A stretch of DNA of 64,000 nt from Echinarachnius parma (lineage: Eukaryota; Echinodermata; Echinoidea; Clypeasteroida; Echinarachniidae), in NCBI GenBank assembly GCA_037951105.1, contig JBAMJV010005532.1, positions 1 to 64,000 on the forward strand, read 5' to 3'. Shown here piece after piece: positions 33,560 through 45,500 of the stretch; the stretch's first letter is position 1, and each line of letters opens with the position of its first letter. Below the pieces are notes generated by a model. That model searched no databases. It was given only the letters and a program-made list of their open reading frames with translations, and was not told where the DNA came from. The translations under genes were made by a program, and so were the position numbers.

Positions 33560-36500
33560 CGTACCACGGGGGAAAAATGGTTTGAAAAAACATTATACGT
33601 ATAGACAAATTAACCCCTTTGTACAAAGTCGTTTAGATTATTTTTTTATTTCACATAATTTAGAACAAATTGTTTTAAAATGCAATATAATCCCATCAAT
33701 TGCACCGGATCACTTTGCTGTTGAGTTACAATTTTATAATTTGCCTAATTGCTCAATTAAAAGTAAAGGTAGCTATTGGAAGTTTAATAATACATGTAGT
33801 TTATGTGGTGATGTGGATTTTGTTAGACAGATGAAAGAGGAAATAGTGAGATTAAGGAATATATATGGAAAAGAAATAAAAGATGTAAGAGTGTATTGGG
33901 ATTTTTTGAAAATGAAAATTAGTAATTTTATTAGGAAATATTCTAAAGAAAAATCTAGAAAAAGGAAAGAGAAAAATTCAAAATAAATAAGTGTAATTGA
34001 GAAAGAATTGATAGAAAAGGAAGAAAAGGAAAAGGTTGATTTGTTGGAAAATAAAAGGATGGAGTTAAAACAATGTTATGAATATATTAATGAGGGTTTG
34101 AAAGTTCGATCTCGAGCATCCTTTTATGAGAGAGGGGAACAAAATACTAAATATTTTGTGCAATTAATGGAATCAAATAAAAAGAAGACAATAATAAGTA
34201 AATTATTAGTAGAAGGAGGGAAAATAAGTTTTTTCATATGAATATAATTATTCGTGAAATACAAAGGTTTTATGTTGGATTATATTCAAAATTTGTTGTG
34301 GATGTAGAAATGTTTAATGATAGTCTATTTTTTAAAGATTTGCCAAAATTAGGTTTAGAATCAAAGGAAGTATGTGAAGGTAATATTACTCAAGGTGAAT
34401 GTATAGCGGTTTTAAAAGAAATGAAAGGCAATAAGTCACCCGGAAATGATGGTCTTAGTGTAGAATTTTATGAATTATTTTGGCCTGTCATTGGTGATAT
34501 TGTGGTAAGGGCCTTAAATGAAGCATTTGTTAAAGAAGAATTATCTTCTTCACAAAAACAAGCTATTATAATATTGATTCAAAAGGAAGATAAAGACCCC
34601 TTACAAATAACAAATTATAGGCCTATATTCTAAACGTAGATTATAAAATTTTAGCTAAGGTATTGTCTGTTCGGATTTAAAAAGTATTAGGTGAACTTAT
34701 TAGTATAGATCAGGTAGGATATTTAAAAGGGAGAAATATAGGTGAGGCTATAAGATTGATAGATGATATGATTTTTTATACTAAAACAAATAATATACCA
34801 GGGTTTTTATTAGCCATTGATTTTAAAAAGGCTTTTGATACTGTTTCTCATGATTTTTTGCAAAATGTGTTAAAGACGTTTGGTTTTGGGACTTCATTTT
34901 GTAAATGGGTTCGTACTCTCTATAAGGGCGCGCAGAGTTGTGTATTTAATGGTAATGTATCCACTGGTTATTTTAATATTATGAAAGGAGTAAGGCAGGG
35001 AGACCCCTTATCACCCTATTTATTTATATTATGTATAGAAATTTTAGCACGCTCGATTAGGACCGACAATGAAATTTCAGGGTTTATTCTGGGAAAGGCA
35101 CATATTAAACAAGTTTTATACGCAGACGATATGACGCTTTTTGTAAAAGATAAAGATTCGTTGATAAAATTAAATGAAAAATTTGAAACTTTTGCTATAC
35201 TATCGGGATTACAAATAAATCAAGACAAAACATATGTTCTGTTATTAGGACCTCTGCACGGAAGGGAAATTGTAACTCCTTTTGGTAAAAAAGTTCGGTT
35301 GATTAAAATATTAGGTATATATTTTTCTATGGATCCTGAAGTTCAAGAAAGAATTAATTATAAAGAAATTTTAAGTAAAATTAAACATTTATTAATATGG
35401 TGGAAACAGCGGGACTTGACCCTGATGGGAAAAATTCAATTGATAAAGACGTTTGTGATTTCTAAATTAATATATATATCTTCACTCACTCCAATACCGC
35501 CAGGTGTAATAGAAGATTTAAATAGACTAACATTTGATTTTTTGTGGCATGGGAAAGATAAAATTAAACGAGAAGTTACTTTTTTGAAATATGAAAAGGG
35601 GGGTCTAAAAATGATTGATTTTCAATTGTTTATTCGGACACAGAGAATAATGTGGATTAAGAGACTTTTTGAGGGGGAATCAATGATGGGATGGAAAAGA
35701 GTTTTTAAATTCTTGACTCGACAAGTAGGAGGTCTGTTGGTGTTTTTTTGTAATAGTTCATTTGATTTATTGAACTTGTCACTTCCGGTTTTTTATAGGG
35801 AAATGTTAGAAGCTTGGATAGGTTCAAAAGATTTTTTGTTAAAAGAAACTGGAAGTAGAAATCAAATTGTTTTTAATAATAGATACATTCGAATTAATGG
35901 ACAAATTTATTATAATGAAACATTATTTTTGAAAAATATTTATAAAATACATCATATAGTCGACAGTAAAGGAAGAATAAAATCTGTCCATGAATTCATT
36001 AGACTAGGATTAGATAGGTCAGAAATTGACATAGTAAAACAGATTTTTGAAAATATACCATTTATATGGAAACAATTGTTAAGTAGAAATTATAATGTGA
36101 TGGAAGATACTGCATTGAATTTGGAGTTTCGATTGAATGAAAAAGATTATTCATTACGTGATATAACTTCAAAAGGTATATATGAACATTTGTTAAATTT
36201 AACGGTAGAGAAGTCTTTTGCAGTTCGCAATATAGACCATTTATATAATGTTTTTGGAAAGGATAATGAAAATATTTTTGTACGTTCCCGAAAATCCACG
36301 CTTAATAGTACACTAAGGGAATTTCAATTTAAATTACTCTATAACCTTATTTATACAAACAAACATATGTTTACTTTTCATATGGGGAATAGTAATTTAT
36401 GCTCGTTTTGTCATAAAATGCAGGAAACCTATGAACATTTGTTCTATTCTTGTGAAATGGTAAGAATGATCTGGGTAGATTGCGGTAATGAGTTTGATTT

Positions 36501-37240
36501 AAAAGAATTAACAAATATAGATTGGAAAGGGGTCCATGTGGGAATTAAGGTTAGCAATGTAGGAAAAGACCAATTATTAAATCACGTTATACTATTGATA
36601 AAAAGTATGATATTTATTAATAGTAGAACGAAAGATTATCCTCCAACTATAAGAGATATTAAAGATACATTATTGAAAAATAAAGAGGAAGAAAGAAAGA
36701 TAGCTGAACAGAGAGGGATTTTGCGAATCCATTACAGAAAATGGAACACACTCTCTGCCTAGGGTATGAGACAGAGACACCAAGTACTGTTTGTTTTTTC
36801 TTACTACCGCCTCCCCCCCCCCCTTTTTTTTTTCTTTTTTTTTTTTTCTTTTCTTTTTTCTGTTATCTCTCCATTGTTTTCCTTTTTTTATATAGGTTTT
36901 CTCTCAAACACTATAATGATTATCATTCTATTTATGTTGATAGGTTGCAAATTTATATGTAATGGTGTACACAATTGTTAGTTTGTTGGCTTTTGACATG
37001 TTTTTTAATTTTATTTTTTAACTGGATATGATGATTTTGATAAGAGCTTTGGTTGATCCACATTTGTACTTTTAAAAGTGTTCTCTGGAAAATAATGATT
37101 TGAGAGAGAATGAAACACTTTAAAAAAAACACTTAATTGTATGTGGATTGTAAACAATAATTTATGAGTATTCATATGAATTTGTTGAAAGAATTTGTTT
37201 TGTATTGCAAAAATAAAATACTATTTCAAAACAAAAAAAA
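33560..37240 (+). mobile_element. L1/Tx1-clade LINE, 5'-truncated
   Basis: Non-LTR retrotransposon. 33575-33985: C-terminal part of an AP-type endonuclease (SRLDYFFISH, IPSIAPDHFAVELQF). Then a coiled linker and reverse transcriptase: GNKSPGNDGLSVEFYELFWP, TNYRPI, FLLAIDFKKAFDTVSHDFL, VRQGDPLSPYLFI, VLYADDM. A 668-codon frame (34756-36762) also carries the C-terminal zf-RVT-like CSFCHKMQETYEHLFYSCE. Host-type damage: a stop at 33984, a frameshift near 34220-34240, and another frame change with a stop between 34620 and 34680. The 3' UTR holds C/T runs at 36812-36850, and the element ends in an A-rich tail at about 37232. No clear target duplication. The long intact 3' frame suggests moderate age. 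Confidence 0.88.
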
Positions 37241-37292
37241 ACTCGTCCATTCTTCACACGCAGACAATTTGCACGACGGAAAGCTACTAGAT

Positions 37293-37391
37293 GGGCGTCG
37301 ATACTTACGTAATACCTATTCATCAGGGGGGATGAATGAATAGATCATTACCCCCTGATGAATGAGTATCAATGACAGATCGACGCCCATG
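37293..37391. mobile_element. 100-bp mini-hAT foldback, copy 1
   Basis: Ends GGGCGTCGATACTTACGTA and TGACAGATCGACGCCCATG; interior CATTCATC palindrome. Flanked by TACTAGAT (37285-37292 and 37392-37399), an 8-bp duplication. The left end lacks the terminal CAT. Confidence 0.75.
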
Positions 37392-38088
37392 TACTAGATG
37401 CCATATACACGCAAACCTGGCGAGGTGTCGGCACGGCACAGACGTGTATGACAGGAGCGGCAAATTTGAAATCGAAATCATAATCGTAAAGGACAATTAA
37501 TTTTTAGACGATTATCAGGGAAATTTATAATGCTAAATTTGTTTGTATAATAACAATACAAATTTTGCATTTGCTAGGAAAGGATGAATGTTTTAACTTC
37601 ATTCAAGTACTATGATTTCTTTCTTTGAATAAAAAGGGACAGTTTTAGATGATGGATTATAAACAAAAATATACCATGCCTTTCTTCGAGGCAGCATTTG
37701 AATCTATGGGCCTTTGGTACTTCACTGGTACTATTGAAGTTACCTCAGAGCCCATAGTTTCAACTAGAGCCTCTTAAAGCATGGTTTATTTGTATTATAT
37801 TTTCGGAATCCTGTATCTAATTCTTTGTCTCATTATGATTATATTAGAAGGGTTATAAGACGTAACATGTAAAATGTTGTAAGAATTGTATGAAATAATT
37901 GTGTTCCTAATGACGGTACTGGTATGTTAATGTAATTAAGGAATTGCTTTCACATGGTTGCATTCATGGAGCAAAACAAACAATTATCGTTTAATTAGTT
38001 TAAGAAATATGTTATATGTTATATGTTATTATGTTATAAGAAATATTTATAATATTATCAAATACAGTTCAATTTTGCTATAAAGGGA

Positions 38089-38345
38089 CATGGGCGTCAA
38101 TAGGCGGGGGACGGGGGAACATGTTCCCCCACATTTAAAAGTGGAGGGGATTCCGCCCCCCCCCCCCCACACTTTTTTTTTCAAAAGTGTATACAATAAA
38201 TGTAAACGGTTTGATTCCATACATTTTACTCGGACATACATGTATATTATGTGAAATTTCTGTCTTATGTATGCACCAAATCGCACAATTTCAAGCCCAA
38301 AAGTACAAAAGCTCCCTACAGGGGGACACTCCCCTCCCATATCAA
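38089..38345. mobile_element. hAT-like remnant homologous to part of 43200-43490
   Basis: ACATGGGCGTCAATAGGCGG resembles a hAT end. The interior (GTGCACCAAATCGCACAATTT-like, AAAAGCTCCCTAC, CACTCCCCTCCC) is the reverse complement of a block in the hAT element at 42807-43903. Confidence 0.55.
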
Positions 38346-38391
38346 ACTTATGTATGATTGTGTAGCGTGGTTGTGATAGTTATTGTATGTG

Positions 38392-38585
38392 ATCGTGATC
38401 GTGATTGTGATTTGGATGGTGACTGAGATGGTAATTGTGACTGTGATCATGATTTTGATTGTGTATTAGATTGTGATTGTGTTTTAGATTGTGATTGTGA
38501 TTGTGATTGTAATTGTGATTGAGATTGTGATTGTGATTGTGATTGAGATTGAGATTGTGATTGCGATATTGATTGCGATTGAACT
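38392..38585. repeat. (GATTGT)n-type hexanucleotide array
   Basis: Long degenerate run of GATTGTGATTGT with GAGATT variants. Its His/Asn-rich open frame is an artefact. Confidence 0.93.
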
Positions 38586-38605
38586 TATACTCAATGTTTG
38601 ATACA

Positions 38606-38878
38606 TGCCCATTCCTCGGCACACAGCTGAATGCACACTAACAATAGCGCGTATTGCTCGTTGTTCTATGCTATGACGGGCATAAGTGCGATTTATCAGG
38701 CACTGACTGAAAAAATTGACAAAAGTGGGAGCCTGACATGGTGTCACTCAGAGCGCCCTAAAACCAAAAATTACACTACCAAAATTACTGTTCTTGGTAT
38801 CGTTTTTCATTGGAAAATAATCATTTTGTTACTTTATTTTGGGAAGTGGCCCGTTCCGTTTTGTTTTGGGCCACCCTG
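38606..38878. mobile_element. Right half of a palindromic mariner MITE
   Basis: From GCCCATTCCTCGGCACACAG to GGGCCACCCTG followed by TA. The left arm is missing; a (GATTGT)n array stands in its place. Confidence 0.7.
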
Positions 38879-39454
38879 TATAGCTACGCCATTGCTCTCT
38901 TCACGTACTTTTAATACATGAAGCAATCATAATGTTTCAATACTGTGTGTCTATTCGTGACACATATTACCGTAATCAGCGGAGTGCTTTTAGTTTTAAG
39001 AAATGTCTTACCTGCCGTATTGCGTTCAATTCGTCAAGTATTGCGTCCATGGTTGATCTGTGTGCCGGTCTCCAATAAATGACAACTACCAGTGTATTTC
39101 AAACCTTCAAAAAGTAATAAGCCTACACTCATGTGGTATAATCATATGACCATCGTTTACCGTATAACTATAACTATAACTAGAACTACACATTGTATAC
39201 CTTTCGTTGTTGTAATTAGTTAATCCTATATATTGGGGGAAAAAGATTAAAACAAACCCAAACCGAATCAGAAACCTATAATTACAAACAAACCAAATAC
39301 ATGTGTATGCTTAAACAAATTACTAATAAGGTCTAAAAATGAAAGCAAGAGTGTAACGACTACATTCTTGGAGAAAATGTTGTTTCACATGACGATATTA
39401 TGTTTATGACACTGAACATTTGTATTATTATGTTTATTTTTACTTGTACCTTCA

Positions 39455-39514
39455 CACACACACGCACGCACAGGTACGCACACAAAGACACCCACACATG
39501 CATGTAGGCAAAAA

Positions 39515-39553
<39 letters not shown>

Positions 39554-39555
39554 GC
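39455..39555. repeat. (CA)n microsatellite
   Basis: CACACACGCACGCAC and longer CA runs. Confidence 0.93.
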
Positions 39556-40984
39556 ACAAATACCAATTACGCACGCACTCATGCATCGGAGTATGACTCT
39601 ACTATAACAAAGATAACAAATTGAGATGTTGGTGACATTTTAATTTCATCACAATAACATTATTTCATATAATGCTGTATAAGAATTTGTATCTGTCTTT
39701 GTACATAGAATAAGTGGTTGAATTGCATAATTTACATCTGCATTAGTGAATTTGCTAATAGCATGCTTTCATACAGGAATAAAACATAGCAATATAATTA
39801 TACTTTTTTTTAATAAGAGAGACCCTTTTTTACAAAGTTTATAGCAACATAATCGCGAAAGGTAAATTAATAGTATAAATAACAACAAACATAAAGTATA
39901 TACAGAATACTTAGTTAATTTCTGTTCATCTTATTCTTTAATATTAAAGCAATAAATGTGTACATTCGTCGAAATTCTGTACAAGCAAAAAAATGATAAA
40001 AGAAATATATATAACGTTCCATTATGCCAACATATACATACTGCGTTTATTGATATCAAAGATACTAAGTAACATTGTTGAAGGGTTACAAATTACAAAA
40101 CTAAATTTATATTTGTTTTGGAAGGGATGAAGTCGATGGGGTATATTGTAAACGTATATAACCAATCGCTTTGTAATACTAACGTTTTGTCAAAAATTGT
40201 CACGATATGAAATCATCTAGATTTCGCATGAAAGCCATTAAACTCATCCACAGTCTAAACCATGATTTCCTTTATGTTTTTGTTTCGCTCATGTTTTATT
40301 TTGTTTGTGTCGAAACAAAATAGCACCAAATATAGCTGTACGTGTTCAAGTTCAAATTCAAGTTTCGAATTTTCTGATCCGGTGGCTCTTAAAGTTACAT
40401 GATCAATTCATGTAAAATAAATTATAAGTTTGATACACATTGTATAAACGTCAAGTTGTATACTTTTTTAAAACACATATATTATTTTGGCAAATCAAAG
40501 GTTTTTTGGTCAATTAGGTGCCTCTGTTAACTGATAGATGTAGACAAAAGGACAAAATTTAATATTGTTATTGTTTGAGAAAATGCAGCATACTTGACTG
40601 ACGGACTTATAAACAAAACATAACAAATATAACATTAACATTTGAAATACATTTTAACATGAATTCCCAATATAACCCGCAATGCAAGGTCCACATTTCA
40701 CATACATGAACCTGTCTTTGACGACCAATTGCTCAAAATGACCATTTGCATGTATCGCTTGGACGGTCTTTATAGAAAGGTTTGAATATATTAGGCACTT
40801 TGTGAGGGCACCCATTTTCAAACATGGCACATACCATTTGCTAATATCTAAAATGTTAATATTAACATGTATTTTTTTTTTTTTACTTTGATTATTGAGG
40901 GACAATTGTTCATGTTAACTTCATGTTCATTGCCTTCCGCAAATAATCGAAGACATTGGATTTGTTCACATGGTGACAACTCAA

Positions 40985-41300
40985 ACAACAATATACACTG
41001 TTAAAACACTGTGTAAACAAATTCAACAACTTTTTGACATGTGTCAACAACCGCTGTTTGACATATGAACCATCCAACTGTTGTTGAAAACATTCAACAA
41101 CCCCAGTTGTTTAAAGTTTACACAACTGTTGTTTTAATTTGTTCTACAACTGTTGTTTAGATTAAAATTTCAACAATCCCGTTGTTGAAATAGCAAATAC
41201 AAAACAAGAGCGGCAAGGGTAGGATTCGAACCGGGGGTCTTTGGGTTATAAGTCTCACTCTCTATCGACTGCGCTATCTCGGTTCGATTGGTTTGCGAAG
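40985..41300 (-). mobile_element. tRNA-derived SINE with GTTGTTGAA-rich tail
   Basis: On the minus strand, 41287-41219 has an A box (TAGCGCAGTCGATAGAG) and a consensus B box (GGTTCGAATCC), with anticodon-like CTTATAA between. Stems do not pair, so it is not a working tRNA gene. Downstream, repeated CAACA/TTGTTG motifs (41155-40985) form the body and tail. Confidence 0.55.
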
Positions 41301-42184
41301 GGACAAAAGAGGATTGGACGCGGTGATTTTGCGGTCGAAAGTATCACGTGATTTAACACGTTTAATCAACGCTTGAACAATGGCCGCTTCACGCAACCCT
41401 TCTTCATACAACCATTTTTACACAGCGTTTTAACAGTGTAGTTATACCCATTACTAATGTCTGGATCATAGTTACTTTCCTCGTCATTCAGAGTGCTTCG
41501 TGGAACATAATTAATGACGGTCGCCATTTTGGTAGGGACCTTTGACAACTATAACAAGATGATAATTGCAATTATTGAAAACGAAAACATAATAAAAAGA
41601 CAATACTGAATAGGATAGTTTCATGTGGTGTGGTAATATTAAAGTAAACTTGAATGATAATATGTTAACCCTTCACCACCGCAAATTTAAAGATATTATT
41701 GAGCTCTGCAATTAATTTTTCCCCCCTTCAAACTGTTTTAGATTTGTTCGTGATGATCTAGACCAGTATATTAGGATGACAAAGTAAACCAGAACAAATT
41801 GAAGGAGTCAACTTACACCCTATATTACCCATATGAATTTGTTGTAAAGCTCCATACAATAGCATTGTGAATATTACACACCATTTTATTTTCGAATTAT
41901 CTTTCAAATTCGAATCGTATTCTTATCTTTGTTGTTGTAATCATTTTGTAAACAATTCCACGCGATTTCATGAAATTCAATCGAAATTATCAGAACTCAA
42001 GATCATCTTTAAGCAACATAAAATTGTGAGTTCATGTTTGAGTCGGTGTCTAGTAATACGGAAGGGAAGTCGCGGGTTCATTCCCAAAGATCCCGTAGCC
42101 GAGGCCGCTTCTGATCTATTGTTCAACATCAACTGAAACATGCACTATAAAGCAATGTGTCGGTAAAGTGGAGACATACAATTA

Positions 42185-42190
42185 TTTATT
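42185..42190 (-). promoter_or_regulatory. PolyA signal AATAAA of the CCP gene
   Basis: AATAAA on the minus strand, about 70 bp after the stop codon at 42261-42263, fits a 3' end here. Confidence 0.6.
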
Positions 42191-42260
42191 TAAAAAAACA
42201 AACAAACAAGAATATTCCCATTATAATTATTAAGTGAAAGTTTGTTGTGCGTTTTTCTTT

Positions 42261-42574
42261 TTATATTGGTCCTCCGGGTCCGTCGCCCGATCCGTTAGGG
42301 TTATTATTATCGTAGGGTGTGCTGCTGAGGCTGCTGCTGCTGGAGCTGGCGCTACCGCCGATCGACGAGGACGACACCTGTTCAAAGACCTCGGCGCAGA
42401 ACGGCTGGTAGCCGCTCCACTCGCCGCACTCGTCGCACACGCGCCGCGAGCTCCCCTGGATCTCGAAGTCGGGGTTGCAGTAGTACGTCACCTCGTCGCC
42501 GTAGTGGTAGGCGTCGCCGATTCGGACCCCGTTGTCGACCTGGCCCGGGTCGGAACAGCCCTGGCTCACCGTAT
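42261..42574 (-). CDS. CCP/sushi domain terminal exon
   Basis: CCP domain: CSDPGQVDNGVRIGDAYHYG then DEVTYYCNPDFEIQGSSRRV and CDECGEWSGYQPFC. It has the usual conserved Trp and Gly plus one extra Cys pair. A Ser/Gly/Asn/Pro-rich tail ending GDGPGGPI and a TAA follow. The tail has no membrane anchor. A CAG|GTGTCG inside the exon could be a donor, but a polyA signal 70 bp beyond the stop supports this as the last exon. Confidence 0.86.
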
Positions 42575-45500
42575 CTGTAAAAAAAAAAAAAATAATAATA
42601 ATAACAATGTAAAGTATGGCAATAGCTTATTAGAATGACAGAAACAATAGCTGATTACAATAAATGTAAAGCATCAACAAGGAACACTAGTCAGATTTGT
42701 TTGTTTGTTTGTTATGCCAGGGGTAAGTGGGGCGTGGCTAAGTTTCCGTGGTTGACAGAGTCGCCAATTCGAACCCCGTTTTCCATTTGGCCCGAGTCGG
42801 AGAAGCCAGGGGTGTCGATCCGTTTTTGAGATTGGGGGGGCGAAATTTGAAAAAATTTTCCAGAGTGACCACTGAGAGAGCTAAAAGCCCCACATTGGCA
42901 TGCCCGGAAGTTTTATTATGCGCTCATTGAAAGTGTCTTGATGGCTCGAAGACCTGACTTTGGGGGGCACCCACATTTGGGGACAATAATGGGGGTCCAG
43001 GGGGCGGAGCCCCCGGAAGCTTTTAAATTTCAGACATTTGCTCCTAGCATGGGTGTTAAAATTGTATCAAATAGTGAACCTACTCATAACATATTTTTAA
43101 AGGGCATAGCGAGGAAAAGACTGAGCCTTGCATGAGATGGATCCATGTGATCTTGTATACTATAGAGCCATCGATATAGTCTAGGGCATTGGGCTCCCAT
43201 GAAACTAAGCAAGGACGTCAACAATTTCTCAAAAGTGTAGGGGAGACATTGCGAGGAAGCGAAGCGACCGAGCGGGGGAGGGTGTGGGAGGGGGTGTCCC
43301 CCTCCCACAGTAGGGAGCTTTTGTATTTTGGGGCGTGAAATTGTGCGATATGGTGCACACCTGAGACAGAAACTTCACGTAATATGAAGTATATAGGTAT
43401 GGAACCAAACATACATAATGACAAAGGGAGGGGGACAATCTGCTCCTTTTTCAAATGTGGGGGGACATGATATTCCAATTTGATTTGCGTTCAGCGCATT
43501 ATGTACCGAGATTATTTTATTTTCTGTGACGGTGTGCTATCTATAGATGAGGGTTTAATAAACTTCGTTTGAGGTGTGCGTTTGAGAAATTACGCTGCCC
43601 AACACATTTCAAAAGGTGAGTTCTCGCAACCCAAATGAAACTTGCAATATGAGAAACTGTATGCGCGCGAAGCGCGCGGCAAAAAAGAGATTTACAGTCC
43701 TTTTCAAACTAAAAAACGGCTATTTTGAAGATTAATTATTGATAAATGTGTCTTTCCCCTCTTTGGCATTATATCACTCGATTTTTTTCTTCCTCATTTT
43801 CGGAATTATTGGGGGGGGGGGGGCGAAATGATATGTTCGCCCCCCCAATATTTTCATTGGGGGGGCGACCGCCCCCCCTGCCCCCCCAGGATCGACACCC
43901 CTGGGAGAAGCCCTGGCTCACCGTATCTGTAAAATGTAAAGAATTACAATAACTGATTATAATAAGCAGATCGACGTCGAGGAAAATGATTCGTCGACAT
44001 GGTGGATGCGGCCATTGGATGAGTAGTACATGTATGTAACTTAAGTGGCTTATTTTTCATAGTTGAAGCTGGAGTCTCTGATTCGAACCCTGTCGACTTG
44101 GCCTGGCCGGGTCTGGACGTCCCTCGCTCACTGTATCTGTGAAAGCAAAGTGTAAAGTAAATCATAGACAATTAGCAGTATACGAGCTACCTATAAAAGT
44201 CGGGGTTGCATTACTGTAATACGTGCTCGCGTCCGTCTCCGCGGTTGAACCAGTCGACGATTCAACGCCGTGGTCATTGTTGCCCGGGACGATGCAGTTA
44301 CAGTGTCACCATGTCACGTCGGTTACTCTATACGTATTATAGACGTTATCAAAAAAACACCATATTTAGCCTTAATTCGAGTAGAATAAATAAATAAATA
44401 ATATAAAGTAAATGAACGGGAAACGGTATGATCGAGTGTGTCCGATGACCGAGTTACTAATATCAATGTAAAACGCTTACAGATGATGATCAATCATGTA
44501 TAGGCGCTATATAAAACGAATAGATTATTATTATTTACCTGAACAAAAATGGTTACACGTCGACAATGCTCAAGGCTTGGTGAACGCGATTGAATTAGAG
44601 ACGAATTAAATCATCAAATTTTACATTAGAAAATATGCGTGTTGCATAGAGAATTCGTATTTAAAAAGGAATGACAAAATAAAGATCAATATAGTAAAAA
44701 AAAGCTTGACGTCGACTTTAAGGCTAACCAATCTTGGGAAAGCTTAATGGAATCAACATGATGGATGCTATCAATATGGATATAAAAACACACAATTTCG
44801 TGCTACGTGAGCAACGTAAGGTAACAGCTGTAATATAAAGAATCAGGATTTTTTACTTCATAATGGACTTTGTTTATATAATCATACCAGTCCTTAGTAA
44901 GTTTTAGTGAATATACAAGGGATATTTTTAATATAAATATGTGTTTTTTGTTTTTAATTGAATGATATATGCAAGTAACCATACAATAACAAATCAACAA
45001 TATTTACAACATTCATAAAATTGGTGCATGCTCACCGAAAGTGTTAAGACTCTTGTATATACCAACACACACTGGGGAAGAGGGCGGGGTATATCTAAGG
45101 ACAGTGTACTACATAACTGTACTTTCTTGGTATCATTCGAGTATTGTTAAAGACACTTCATTGCGTACAATTTGTTAACATTAATAATAAATAATGTATA
45201 GTGCGTAGTTCTTAGTACTACATATAACTATAGGGTAGTGTACCTAAGTAGTAAGTTCACATCTACGTACAGATGATGATAATGCGACTATGTGTTGAAT
45301 TTCCTAATATTTCATGAATGCCAAAATATTGAATTAACAGCTTATACATAAGCTACCAATTCCACAAAAGACAACTTCAGGAGTCAGGTAGTTTGTTAAT
45401 AACCAGTTCTCATAATATAAATCTGTATAAGGTAATTCGACTGAGAATACGGGGACAACATGGGTAAAAGTTCAATGTTGAATGTGCAAACTATTTTGTA

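Larger units (their letters stand above)
37241..42180. other. Intergenic region between the LINE and the CCP gene
   Basis: No gene recognised in 5 kb. It holds a mini-hAT (37293-37391), a (GATTGT)n array, a half mariner MITE, a (CA)n tract (39455-39555) and a SINE (about 40985-41300). 37630-37790 folds weakly (TACTTCACTGGTACTATTGAAG). 39600-40980 is AT-rich with nothing recognised. Confidence 0.6.

Noticed and set aside
38380-38747. His/Asn repeat and Ile/Thr repeat open frames
   Set aside because: Products of the (GATTGT)n array and a mariner MITE arm.
41219-41287. Functional tRNA gene (Ile-UAU-like)
   Set aside because: Boxes match but acceptor, D, anticodon and T stems do not pair, and repeat sequence is fused to it. 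A SINE head fits better.
42234-42638. 134-codon plus-strand Ala/Val-rich frame
   Set aside because: Antisense shadow of the GC-rich CCP exon.
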